NCBI GenBank assembly: GCA_030603465.1
Contig: JAUVXT010000095.1
Span: 1 to 9,414 of the forward strand
DNA length: 9,414 nucleotides
Reading direction: 5' to 3'
Origin: Deltaproteobacteria bacterium
GTDB taxonomy: Bacteria; Desulfobacterota; Syntrophia; Syntrophales; UBA2210
Translations under genes and position numbers: made by a program
The notes under the pieces: generated by a model
What the model saw: only the letters and a program-made list of their open reading frames with translations
Databases searched by the model: none
What the model was told of the DNA's origin: nothing
Part shown: in pieces, positions 1-6,235 of the stretch
How the letters are laid out: the number at the start of each line of letters is the position of its first letter
How positions within the stretch are numbered: position 1 is the stretch's first letter

Positions 1-9
1 ATCAGACTA

Positions 10-288
10 TTATTTGGAGTCTACTCTTTCCCTGAGTTCTTTTCCAACCTTGAAGAAAGGCAGCTTTTTGGGAGCTACCTGTATCGTACCGCCCGTCTTG
101 GGATTCCTGCCAGTATACGCCTTATACTTCCGTACCACAAAGCTCCCGAAGCCTCTGACCTCTATTCGACCTCCACTTTTCAACTTATTATGGAAATCTT
201 TGAATATTTGATTGACTACATCTGTAGCCTGTCTCTCGGTCAAATTTTCCTTTTTACTCAGACCAGTTATTAGTTCTGACTTATTCAT
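10..288 (-). CDS. HU/IHF-family DNA-binding protein (IHF-beta-like)
   Basis: A 92-residue nucleoid protein that should bind and bend DNA as a dimer. The N-terminal helical half (residues 1-38) is followed by the family core RIEVRGFGSF (41-50) and the beta-arm segment TGRNPKTG (59-66), with Pro63 at the position that intercalates into DNA. The ending FKVGKELRERV (79-89) and RIEVRGFGSF resemble IHF beta more than classical HU, but one sequence cannot separate the two reliably. The length is normal. The ATG has a strong Shine-Dalgarno (AAGGGGG, about 5 bases upstream). The gene lies 127 bases downstream of rluB with its own likely promoter and no obvious terminator between them, so it may also receive read-through. 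It is clearly diverged from the second HU gene at 3761-4030, which suggests a different role rather than a recent duplicate. Confidence 0.95.
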   Translation of the reverse strand: MNKSELITGLSKKENLTERQATDVVNQIFKDFHNKLKSGGRIEVRGFGSFVVRKYKAYTGRNPKTGGTIQVAPKKLPFFKVGKELRERVDSK

Positions 289-360
289 AAAAACCCCCTT
301 TAAGACAGCTGATCGATAAATTTCAATAATTATCTTTAAATTCGTAATTCTCTGTGTACC

Positions 361-388
361 ATAATATTTATTTTACTACTAAAGTCAA
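361..388 (-). promoter_or_regulatory. Candidate sigma70-type promoter of the first HU/IHF-like gene
   Basis: On the minus strand a -35 box TTGACT (383-388) and a -10 box TATTAT (361-366) are 16 bases apart. Each matches the consensus at five of six positions. It lies about 75 bases upstream of the HU start, in an AT-rich gap after the rluB stop. The sequence match is direct; activity is inferred. Confidence 0.5.
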
Positions 389-415
389 GATATTTCTATG
401 ATTATTTTCAAACAA

Positions 416-1135
416 CTACAGATTAGCAATATCAAGCAGTCTTTTAACCTCATTTTTGTTCAGGTATCTGTATTCTCCCTCACGGAGGTCGCCCAGCTCT
501 ATCTCTCCCACTCCAATCCTTATGAGCCTGACTACCGGCTTGTCCATTGAATCAAAAAAACGCCTTATAATCCTGTTTTTCCCCTGAAATATTGTCATTC
601 TCAACCAGCAACTTTTCCTGTTATTCTTCTCAACGGCAATATTGGCAGGTTTGAAAAATCCGTCATCAAGCTTGCCCCCTCTTTTAATGATATTAATTTC
701 CTCACCGGTGACACTCCCCTTTATCTTAACCCTGTAAATCTTAGGGATTTTAAACTTAGGATGCTGGATCCTGTAGGAAAATTCACCATCATTGGTCATC
801 AATAAGAGCCCTTCCGAATTGTAATCAAGTCTGCCCACAGGGAAAACCCGTTCACCTATCCCGTCAAGCAGATCCGTTACGAGCGGTCTCCCCTGAGGAT
901 CTTTCAGGGCGGTAATATATCCCCCGGGTTTATTCAACAATATATAGACATTGGATGCTTCGGTAGATATAAGGTTCCCATCTACGCGGATTTCATCCCT
1001 CTTACCGTCCGCCTTCGTCCCCGGTATGGTCACAATCCTTTCATTGACGCTCACCCTGCCGTTTTTTATCATATCCTCGGCAGAACGCCGGGAAGCAATA
1101 CCGGAACGAGCGATTATTTTTTGAAGACGTTCCAC
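416..1135 (-). CDS. rluB: 23S rRNA pseudouridine synthase, RsuA/RluB family
   Basis: A 239-residue RsuA/RluB/RluE/RluF-type pseudouridine synthase that isomerises a uridine in rRNA. RluB acts at 23S U2605 in E. coli numbering, and that target is inferred here. An S4 RNA-binding domain occupies about residues 1-55 (ERLQKIIARSGIASRRSAE). The synthase domain follows: LLNKPGGYITA (66-76), the signature GRLDYNSEGLLLMTNDG (101-117) with catalytic Asp104, and QGKNRIIRR (184-192). I chose the GTG at 1133-1135 because family members begin with (M/V)ERLQK. The open frame runs upstream to 1252, but that extension lies inside scpB and adds no family sequence. GGAGGG near the scpB stop is the likely ribosome site, with a rather long spacing of about 14 bases. 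It is the last gene of the trpS-scpA-scpB-rluB operon, 10 bases after scpB. Confidence 0.93.
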   Translation of the reverse strand: MERLQKIIARSGIASRRSAEDMIKNGRVSVNERIVTIPGTKADGKRDEIRVDGNLISTEASNVYILLNKPGGYITALKDPQGRPLVTDLLDGIGERVFPVGRLDYNSEGLLLMTNDGEFSYRIQHPKFKIPKIYRVKIKGSVTGEEINIIKRGGKLDDGFFKPANIAVEKNNRKSCWLRMTIFQGKNRIIRRFFDSMDKPVVRLIRIGVGEIELGDLREGEYRYLNKNEVKRLLDIANL

Positions 1136-1145
1136 GATAGAAAGG

Positions 1146-1658
1146 CTATCCCTCCAATTCTTTGAATGTTGGCAGATCAGATAGATCTTTAAGGCCGAAT
1201 ACCTCAAGAAACTTTTTTGTAGTGCCATAGATGATGGGCCTCCCCGGCACATCCTTTCGCCCTACTATTCTCACCAGATTCTTTTCCATCAATCCTTTTA
1301 AAATACCACTCACATCGACGCCGCGCACCTTTTCTATTTCAGATTTCATGACAGGCTGCCTGTAGGCTATCACCGCGATGGTCTCCAGAGCTGCCTGACT
1401 CAATGCTTTCGGCCTTGTCGCCTTTAATTGTCTTATCCATGGAGCGCATATTTCTTTCGTTCTGAATTGATACCCTCCAGCCACTTCAATCAAAAATATG
1501 CCGCCGTCCCTCTCATTGTAGTCTCTGACAAGATCACTTATAATACCAGTGATCTCCTCTTTTTCGGCGTCTCCAATAATCTCCATCATTTTATTTAGAG
1601 ACAGGGGTATTTCTGAAACAAAGATGAGGGCCTCCACAACGGCCTTTAAGTTATCCAT
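1146..1658 (-). CDS. scpB: Segregation and condensation protein B
   Basis: A 170-residue ScpB, the winged-helix (kite) subunit that dimerises and binds the ScpA kleisin in the Smc-ScpAB condensin complex needed for chromosome compaction and segregation. Family features are the opening LKAVVEALIFVSEIPLS (4-20), and in the second winged helix LSQAALETIAVIAYRQPV (86-103), EIEKVRGVDVSGIL (107-120) and GRKDVPGRPIIYGTT (133-147), closing with FGLKDLSDLP (154-163). The length is typical and the long C-terminal tail seen in some ScpB proteins is absent. The ATG abuts the scpA stop (TAG-ATG, no gap), with GGAG inside the scpA end as ribosome site, so translational coupling is likely. No smc gene is in the window. 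Confidence 0.97.
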   Translation of the reverse strand: MDNLKAVVEALIFVSEIPLSLNKMMEIIGDAEKEEITGIISDLVRDYNERDGGIFLIEVAGGYQFRTKEICAPWIRQLKATRPKALSQAALETIAVIAYRQPVMKSEIEKVRGVDVSGILKGLMEKNLVRIVGRKDVPGRPIIYGTTKKFLEVFGLKDLSDLPTFKELEG

Positions 1659-2375
1659 CTAATTCTCCACGGCAAGACGTATTCTAATCGTTCCGTAAGA
1701 CACGGTCTGATATGCCTTGATTATCCTCAGCTTCATAAGTTCCAGAATGGCAAGGAAAGTGTATATCAATCTCATTTTATTATGCAGCTCTCCTACGAGA
1801 TCGGTAAAGGTGAGCGTCTTTTTCTCGTTGAGCTCGTCAATAATCTCGTTTATTCTTTCGGAAAGGGAGATCTTTTCAACGTCTATCTCCATGAGTTCGG
1901 TTGCAGCCGATTGGGCAACCATTTTCCTGAAGGCCTCAACAAGCTCAAATATGCCTATTTCCCTTACCGGCCTCTCGGCCTCTTCATCTTCGTCCTCATC
2001 ACTGAATTCCCTGTTGAAGATATCCCGACCGAGCAGTGTCATTTTATCAAGATTTAACGCCGCTTCTTTGAAGGTCTTATACTCAAGCAATTGCCGCACA
2101 AGTTCTTCACGGGGATCTTCTTCATCTTCTATTTCATCTTCATCATGAACAGGAAGGAGCATTCTTGATTTTATGTGAATCAGTGTGGCTGCCAGAACCA
2201 GATACTCCCCGGCAAGGTTGAGATTCAGCGATTTCATTGCCTCTATGTATTCCAGGTATTGTTCCGTTATGATTGCAATAGGGATATTGTAAATGTCTAT
2301 TTCATTCTTTTTAATCAGATATAACAGAAGATCCAGAGGACCTTCAAAAATGTCCAGCCTGAATTTATAAGACAT
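1659..2375 (-). CDS. scpA: Segregation and condensation protein A (kleisin)
   Basis: A 238-residue ScpA, the kleisin that bridges the Smc heads and binds ScpB. The N-terminal signature FEGPLDLLLYLIKKNEIDIY (10-29) and the helix around GEYLVLAATLIHIKSRMLLP (56-75) are diagnostic. A very acidic linker follows (HDEDEIEDEEDPREE, 77-91), with a second acidic patch at 126-132. The C-terminal winged helix that contacts an Smc head spans about 172-235 (LTFTDLVGEL, IYTFLAILELMKL). Length is normal. It starts 2 bases after the trpS stop with only a weak upstream ribosome site, so expression is probably coupled to trpS. The pairing with trpS is inferred to be co-transcription of housekeeping genes rather than a functional link. 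Confidence 0.97.
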   Translation of the reverse strand: MSYKFRLDIFEGPLDLLLYLIKKNEIDIYNIPIAIITEQYLEYIEAMKSLNLNLAGEYLVLAATLIHIKSRMLLPVHDEDEIEDEEDPREELVRQLLEYKTFKEAALNLDKMTLLGRDIFNREFSDEDEDEEAERPVREIGIFELVEAFRKMVAQSAATELMEIDVEKISLSERINEIIDELNEKKTLTFTDLVGELHNKMRLIYTFLAILELMKLRIIKAYQTVSYGTIRIRLAVEN

Positions 2376-2377
2376 AA

Positions 2378-3367
2378 TCAGATCTTCACGACTTCTCTTA
2401 CTTCATCCATGGTAAGTCTTGCTATCTCAGTGGCCCTGGATATTCCATCTTCTATAAACTCTTTTACTTTTTCCAGGTTATTTAAATAATAGTCCTGGCG
2501 TTCGTGGATCGGCTCCATACCCTTTAAAATTGCACCGGCAAGACGCTTTTTACACTCGACACAGCCGATAATTGCATTTCTGCACCCTTCTTCGATTTCA
2601 TCGACTTCATCAGATGGTGAATAAATTTTGTGAAAGGCAAAGGCATTGCAAATCTCCGGTCTTCCCGAATCACTCTTCCTCATCCTCTGGGGATCGGTGA
2701 ACATGGAGCCAACCTTCTCCCTCAAAACATCATCTCTATCTCTCAGATATATCGAATTGTTATATGATTTGCTCATCTTTCTTCCATCAATACCGAGCAG
2801 CTTTGGAACTTCTGTCAATAGAGGTTCGGGAACGGGAAAAACTTCATCATAAAAGTAATTAAACCTCCTGGCAATTTCACGCGTCAGTTCGACATGGGGA
2901 AGCTGATCCACACCAACAGGCACACCGTAGGCCTTATACATAATTATATCGGCAGCCTGAAGAACGGGATATCCCAAAAATCCGAAAGTTGACAGATCCT
3001 TATCGCCTATTTCTGTCTGAAGTTCTTTATATGTCGGATTTCTTTCAAGCCAAGGGAGAGGGGTTATCATAGAAAGGATGAGAAATAGTTCCGCGTGTTC
3101 CTTTACTCTGGATTGAACGAATAACGTGCTCTTTGACGGGTCAAGACCGACGCTGAGCCAGTCAATGACCATATCTATAACATATTCACCCATAAGACCC
3201 GTATCTTTATAATCGCTTGTCAATGCATGCCAGTCAGCAACAAAATAGAAACACTCGTAGCCTCCTTCATTCTGAAGTTCCACCCAGTTGTTAAGAGCGC
3301 CATGGAGATTCCCCAGGTGAAGTTTCCCCGTCGGACGCATACCGCTTAAGATTCGTTTTTTTACCAC
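2378..3367 (-). CDS. trpS: Tryptophanyl-tRNA synthetase
   Basis: A 329-residue class I aminoacyl-tRNA synthetase that attaches tryptophan to tRNA-Trp in the cytoplasm. The Rossmann fold begins with SGMRPTGKLHLGNLHGAL (8-25), where HLGN (17-20) is the HIGH-type motif. VGVDQLPHVELTREIARRFN (151-170) is the GxDQ ATP-binding segment, and GRKMSKS (195-201) is the mobile KMSKS loop. The length is that of standard bacterial TrpRS. The start is GTG (3365-3367), with GAGG 7 bases upstream, and no in-frame ATG lies near. It is the first gene of the operon with scpA, scpB and rluB. The leader of about 170 bases carries a repeat hairpin (3403-3452), but I see no T-box features and no tryptophan-codon leader peptide, so attenuation is not supported. 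Confidence 0.98.
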   Translation of the reverse strand: MVKKRILSGMRPTGKLHLGNLHGALNNWVELQNEGGYECFYFVADWHALTSDYKDTGLMGEYVIDMVIDWLSVGLDPSKSTLFVQSRVKEHAELFLILSMITPLPWLERNPTYKELQTEIGDKDLSTFGFLGYPVLQAADIIMYKAYGVPVGVDQLPHVELTREIARRFNYFYDEVFPVPEPLLTEVPKLLGIDGRKMSKSYNNSIYLRDRDDVLREKVGSMFTDPQRMRKSDSGRPEICNAFAFHKIYSPSDEVDEIEEGCRNAIIGCVECKKRLAGAILKGMEPIHERQDYYLNNLEKVKEFIEDGISRATEIARLTMDEVREVVKI

Positions 3368-3402
3368 ACTATTACCTCTAATTAGTTATTACCTATGGAC
3401 AT

Positions 3403-3452
3403 TGAAGCTCCCCGCCGCAGGCAACGGGGAACGCGCTCGCTGTTCAGTTCAA
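3403..3452 (+). repeat. Dispersed intergenic repeat, copy A (hairpin plus tail)
   Basis: TGAAGCTCCCCGC (3403-3415) begins an imperfect hairpin whose outer stem pairs CCCCG (3410-3414) with CGGGG (3425-3429). The tail GCGCTCGCTGTTCAGTTCA (3433-3451) follows directly. The tail is identical in copy B (4274-4292), and the first 13 bases are identical in the hairpin at 9022. It lies in the trpS leader, so it would be transcribed in reverse complement. Confidence 0.75.
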
Positions 3453-3548
3453 CGGGCTACAGTTATCCTCGAACATTTTCCTTCGATTTATAGTTTTTTA
3501 CACCAAGATTCGGGAAAAATCACGCTCCGCTTTACATAGATGCTTGAT

Positions 3549-3588
3549 GATATAACAAAATAATTTATGCTATGTCAAATAGCATAAA
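3549..3588 (-). promoter_or_regulatory. Promoter of the trpS-scpA-scpB-rluB operon with overlapping operator-like inverted repeat
   Basis: On the minus strand a perfect -35 box TTGACA (3573-3578) is followed by TATATC (3549-3554, spacing 18) or TTATAT (3550-3555, spacing 17) as the -10. The -35 sits in the centre of an inverted repeat with perfect 10-base arms (TTTATGCTAT at 3564-3573 and ATAGCATAAA at 3579-3588) and a 5-base spacer. This is the geometry of an operator that would block RNA polymerase. The regulator is unknown. The start of transcription would be near 3540, giving a leader of about 170 bases. Confidence 0.55.
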
Positions 3589-3708
3589 AAGACCCTGGTC
3601 AGGCAATTTCAATCCCATAATGTTATCGGGTATAAATATCCATATCCATAAGCAGTACATCTTGAGGGCTTTAAAAGATGTTTCACTAATCGGCACGACT
3701 GCACATAA

Positions 3709-3743
3709 AAAAACCCCTGATTTTTCGGGAATCAGGGGTTTTT
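3709..3743 (-). terminator. Rho-independent terminator of the second HU gene
   Basis: A 14-bp perfect stem (3709-3722 with 3730-3743, core ACCCCTGATT) and a 7-base loop are followed on the minus strand by a run of seven T. It begins 17 bases after the HU stop. The plus-strand reading also ends in a T-rich tract, so it could act in both directions. Confidence 0.88.
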
Positions 3744-3760
3744 GTTTTCTCTATTTACGA

Positions 3761-4030
3761 TTAAAACTGCTCGGTAAGCCCCTTCCCCGCCTTAAACTTA
3801 ACAACTTTTTTCGCTTTAATCTCTATCTTTGCCCCTGTCTGTGGATTCCTCCCCGTTCTGGCATTTCTCTTTACGACTGAAAACGTTCCGAACCCCACCA
3901 GACCAAGTCTGCCATTTTTCTTAAGTTCACCCACCACATTGCTTACAAATGAATCCAACGCCTTGCCTGCGGCCACCTTTGTAATATCGGAATCTGCTGC
4001 CATTACTGCCACTAATTCTGCTTTCGTCAT
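3761..4030 (-). CDS. hup: DNA-binding protein HU
   Basis: An 89-residue HU-type nucleoid protein that binds DNA as a dimer with little sequence preference. The N-terminal helices (1-38) are followed by GRLGLVGFGTFSVVKRNART (40-59), the beta-arm GRNPQTGAKIEIKA (60-73) with intercalating Pro63, and VVKFKAGKGLTEQF at the end. Length and motifs are those of classical HU. The ATG has AGGGGG about 9 bases upstream. It is flanked by an intrinsic terminator and an AT-rich upstream region, so it is probably a single-gene transcript. It differs strongly from the IHF-beta-like paralogue at 10-288: the arm reads RNPQTG rather than RNPKTG, and the C-terminal region is different. Confidence 0.96.
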   Translation of the reverse strand: MTKAELVAVMAADSDITKVAAGKALDSFVSNVVGELKKNGRLGLVGFGTFSVVKRNARTGRNPQTGAKIEIKAKKVVKFKAGKGLTEQF

Positions 4031-4232
4031 GTTGAATACCCCCTAATTTAATATTTTTAACTCTTTAAAATATATTAGCCTTTCCCAACTACCACCACCA
4101 AAACAGCCTAACCATCGAACATTACTACATTATCCAAGACTTGATTATGATTCATAGAAAAAATAACACAATAAAAATCAACAATCAAGCAAAATAATCA
4201 AAAAATTACACTATATGTAAATAATTTAAGAT

Positions 4233-4270
4233 AAAAAAGGGATTAAAGATCCCCGCAGCAAGCTGCTGGG
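4233..4270 (-). terminator. Probable terminator of mltA
   Basis: On the minus strand a hairpin formed by the repeat (4251-4270, stem of about 9 bp with one mismatch) runs into a second short hairpin, GGGAT/ATCCC (4249-4253 with 4239-4243), directly followed by TTTTTT (4238-4233). The two stems share bases 4251-4253 and would compete. It lies about 70 bases after the mltA stop. The short stem makes the call moderate. Confidence 0.5.
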
Positions 4271-4292
4271 AATGCGCTCGCTGTTCAGTTCA
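4246..4292 (+). repeat. Dispersed intergenic repeat, copy B
   Basis: The hairpin CCCCGCAGC-AA-GCTGCTGGG (4251-4270, one mismatch) is followed by the tail GCGCTCGCTGTTCAGTTCA (4274-4292), identical to copy A over 19 bases. It sits just downstream of mltA and probably contributes to its transcript end. Confidence 0.75.
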
Positions 4293-4337
4293 CATCGGCA
4301 GTGTGAAATCTAACACAGCTCCCGCAATAAGAACCCT

Positions 4338-5540
4338 TCACTCCTTTTTCTTTACCAGAAAGTATAGTTCACCTGCCTTCTTTAGATTGCCTGCCATAAT
4401 CTCGGCTTCTTTCCCTCTTCCACAAAAAAGATCTACCCTGCCCGGACCTTTGATTGCTCCGCCTGTATCCTGGTTGAGCACGAAACGTGAAAAGGAAATC
4501 CACCTCTTGATTGTGCCATCTTCATCAATAATCGGTTTTTTCGTTTTTATAAATGCCAGGGCGCCCTTGGGAAACAGGGATGAATCGGTAGCAATGGATC
4601 TCCGGGACGTGACAGGCACATTCAAACTTCCCACCGGGCCTTTATCGACTATGCGGAAAAAAACATAACTCTTATTATGGGTCAGTATATCCATCATCTC
4701 TTCGGGATGTTTTCTGAGATAGTTTTTGATGCTTTCAAGAGATGTTTCATCGAGGGACATCTTTCCCCTATCTACGAGTAATCTTCCTATACTGCTGTAC
4801 CGATGTCCGTTTTTGTGGGCATAGCTCACCTGTATGGAAACGCCATCGGGCAGTCTTATCATCCCGGAACCCTGTATGTGCAAAAAGAAAAGATCTATGA
4901 GATCGTCGACCCAGGCAATTTCCAATCCCCTGTCTTTCAGACGATCTCTGACATCTATATCCTCGCGAGTGTAATAGGGAACGATTTCGCCCTTTTCTAT
5001 CCGGGCTATTATTTTATCACCTTTGTATTTTTCCCTGAAATTTCCCAGGTTTATTGTGATATGATCGTCGGGAATCCTGTAAATGGGATACCTGTAACGC
5101 GAATTCTTCTTCAGTGACCCGTTGAGAACAGGTTCATAATAGCCGGTAAAGAAAACTTTTCCCTCATCTCCCCGTCCAATCGATTTATATACATTAAATG
5201 TCTTTTTTATCCTCTTATCTCTCTCCTCATCAGAGTCAGATGTTGCCAGTATCTCTAAAAATTCAAGAAGCGATTCCTTCATTTCCCTTACAGAGTATCT
5301 ATCCTTCCCAAAACGATAAACGGTAGTCTCCGGTAATCTTTCATAATACTTGAGGCTCCTGATAACGGCAAGCTCCAGATGATGTTCCGCGCTCAGATCA
5401 TCTGCAAGAAATGGACATTTCGATGTTTTAACGGAAACGAGCGGAGTTGAGATTCTTTCATAGGGTTTTGTGGCGCATCCCGTCAAAAAGACAAGGATAA
5501 GAAAGGATATAAAAAAAATGGCGCCCTTCATGTTTTTCAT
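4338..5540 (-). CDS. mltA: Membrane-bound lytic murein transglycosylase A (lipoprotein)
   Basis: A 400-residue MltA-family enzyme that cleaves the MurNAc-GlcNAc bond of peptidoglycan to form 1,6-anhydro-MurNAc products, from the inner face of the outer membrane. A hydrophobic signal (6-18) ends in a lipobox LTGC, with Cys22 as the lipidation site. Ala at +2 fits outer-membrane sorting. The MltA domain shows FTGYYEP (131-137) and HIQGSG (221-226). The C-terminal 3D domain contains QDTGGAIKGPGRVDLFCGRG (357-376), with conserved aspartates 358 and 370, one of which is the presumed catalytic acid. The ATG at 5540 is preceded by GAGG about 10 bases away; a second ATG at codon 4 would leave the signal usable too. 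It lies 228 bases after the acetyltransferase gene and may have its own promoter. Confidence 0.95.
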   Translation of the reverse strand: MKNMKGAIFFISFLILVFLTGCATKPYERISTPLVSVKTSKCPFLADDLSAEHHLELAVIRSLKYYERLPETTVYRFGKDRYSVREMKESLLEFLEILATSDSDEERDKRIKKTFNVYKSIGRGDEGKVFFTGYYEPVLNGSLKKNSRYRYPIYRIPDDHITINLGNFREKYKGDKIIARIEKGEIVPYYTREDIDVRDRLKDRGLEIAWVDDLIDLFFLHIQGSGMIRLPDGVSIQVSYAHKNGHRYSSIGRLLVDRGKMSLDETSLESIKNYLRKHPEEMMDILTHNKSYVFFRIVDKGPVGSLNVPVTSRRSIATDSSLFPKGALAFIKTKKPIIDEDGTIKRWISFSRFVLNQDTGGAIKGPGRVDLFCGRGKEAEIMAGNLKKAGELYFLVKKKE

Positions 5541-5565
5541 TTTCTTTATGCCTCTATAATTCAGA

Positions 5566-5610
5566 TGTTAAAAATTACGGATATTTCGCGACAAGGTTAT
5601 GCGAGCATAA
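5566..5610 (-). promoter_or_regulatory. Weak candidate mltA promoter with adjacent inverted repeat
   Basis: On the minus strand TTGTCG (5589-5594) is 17-18 bases from TTAACA/TAACAT (5565-5571), about 25 bases upstream of the mltA start. Just upstream of the -35 lies a perfect inverted repeat, TTATGC-GA-GCATAA (5597-5610). Its half-site resembles the arms around the trpS promoter (TTTATGC/GCATAAA). Both box matches are weak, so this is tentative. Confidence 0.28.
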
Positions 5611-5638
5611 ATATCTTTGAGCGTTAGAATAAATCCCG

Positions 5639-5752
5639 GCGAAGCGGAAGGATAGCGATTTAAAGAATCATCGTGGATATCCACGATGATTCTTAGAAAG
5701 TTAAGGAAGAATTCATTTATATCCGTTCGCCTTCGCTCACTGTTCTTTTCAA
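5639..5752. repeat. Diverged intergenic repeat copy C with imperfect outer inverted repeat
   Basis: CGCTCACTGTTCTTTTCA (5734-5751) matches the tail of copies A and B at 15 of 18 positions. The adjacent GCGAAGGCGAACGGATA (minus strand, 5736-5720) imperfectly matches GCGAAGCGGAAGGATA (5639-5654, plus strand), making an outer inverted repeat that encloses the 32-base palindrome. The whole gap could fold into one nested structure. Confidence 0.5.
5663..5694. repeat. 32-base perfect palindrome between argA-like gene and mltA
   Basis: AAGAATCATCGTGGAT (5663-5678) is followed without a spacer by its exact reverse complement (5679-5694). It lies 74 bases after the acetyltransferase stop. In RNA it would form a long hairpin with a small loop. 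There is no clear T-run on either side, so it is a poor textbook terminator. It might stabilise a 3' end, limit read-through, or be a protein site or small-repeat relic. Confidence 0.85.
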
Positions 5753-5768
5753 CTATCTGCGCCTCAGA

Positions 5769-6227
5769 TTACAACTCCATAATCATGGCGGTTTCATCGC
5801 AGTAATCGGGATACTTGGGGCACTTTAAACAGTCGGACCATATCTTCTCGGGAAGCGCCTCTCTTTCGATCTCCTCAAAACCTAATTTTCGAAAAACCCC
5901 CTTTTGATATGTGAGCGCAAATATTCTGAAGAGATCGAGGGTTATAGCCTCGGATATGCATGCGTCCACCAGTTTTCCTGCAATCCCCTTCCTCCTGTAT
6001 TCCTCCTTCACATATAGAGACCTCACTTCCGCAAGATTTTCCCAGAAGACATGAATGGCACTGATACCGACTATGGGGCCATTCTCTCCATCGAGAAAAA
6101 CAAAGAAGTCTCTCACATCACTGTATAGATTCATTAAAGACCGGGGCAGCATCTCACCTTTCATTGCAGATTCGTTTATGATCCTGTGTATTTCTTTAAT
6201 ATCGACAACTTTAGCTTTTCTTAACAT
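5769..6227 (-). CDS. argA: Short-form ArgA-like N-acetyltransferase (GNAT)
   Basis: A 152-residue GNAT enzyme that uses acetyl-CoA. It resembles the short, stand-alone N-acetylglutamate synthases that acetylate glutamate in the first step of arginine synthesis and lack the amino-acid-kinase domain of classical ArgA. Motifs are MLPRSL (26-31), AEVRSLYVKEEYRRKGIAGKLV in two parts (66-75, 76-87) with the acetyl-CoA loop RRKGIAG (78-84), FALTYQKGVFRKLGF (103-117), and the family ending LPEKIWSDCLKC (125-136) with Cys133, 136 and 143 followed by CDETAM. The ATG is 8 bases after the recN stop, with AGGA 6 bases upstream, so it is probably the last gene of the nadK-recN-argA operon. No other arginine gene is present, so substrate assignment rests on family resemblance only. 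Confidence 0.85.
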   Translation of the reverse strand: MLRKAKVVDIKEIHRIINESAMKGEMLPRSLMNLYSDVRDFFVFLDGENGPIVGISAIHVFWENLAEVRSLYVKEEYRRKGIAGKLVDACISEAITLDLFRIFALTYQKGVFRKLGFEEIEREALPEKIWSDCLKCPKYPDYCDETAMIMEL

Positions 6228-6235
6228 CTCAAATC

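Larger units (their letters stand above)
3368..3760. other. Gene-free stretch between trpS and the second HU gene
   Basis: These 393 bases hold, from left to right: the trpS ribosome site, a dispersed repeat copy (3403-3452), an AT-rich leader, the trpS-operon promoter with its inverted repeat (3549-3588), about 120 bases without a recognisable signal, and the HU terminator (3709-3743). An open frame on the plus strand starting at 3572 runs through the terminator and antisense to HU and has no coding character. No tRNA or known structured RNA is recognised. Confidence 0.6.
4031..4337. other. AT-rich gene-free stretch between HU and mltA
   Basis: The part next to HU (about 4046-4245) is strongly AT-rich and should contain the HU promoter. 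On the minus strand CATAAT (4144-4149) with TTGTGT 16 bases upstream is the best pair I find, but the -35 match is poor. The part next to mltA carries dispersed repeat copy B and a likely mltA terminator. I see no coding frame or structured RNA. Confidence 0.45.

Noticed and set aside
289..415. Terminator after rluB
   Set aside because: No stem followed by a T-run can be found on the minus strand in this gap; read-through into the HU-like gene remains possible.
1136..1252. Upstream extension of rluB in the same frame, to an ATG at 1252
   Set aside because: The extra 39 residues overlap scpB, show no S4-domain sequence and would displace the conserved ERLQK start; GTG at 1135 fits the family.
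1717..2148. Plus-strand Ser-rich open frame
   Set aside because: It is the antisense reading of the acidic, Glu/Asp-rich scpA and has low-complexity serine runs that follow from that.
3368..3545. T-box or tryptophan attenuator in the trpS leader
   Set aside because: No T-box sequence, no leader peptide with tandem Trp codons, and the only hairpin is the dispersed repeat without a following T-run.
3572..3880. Plus-strand open frame of 102 codons beginning in the trpS promoter
   Set aside because: It runs through the HU terminator and antisense to HU; no ribosome site and no family resemblance.
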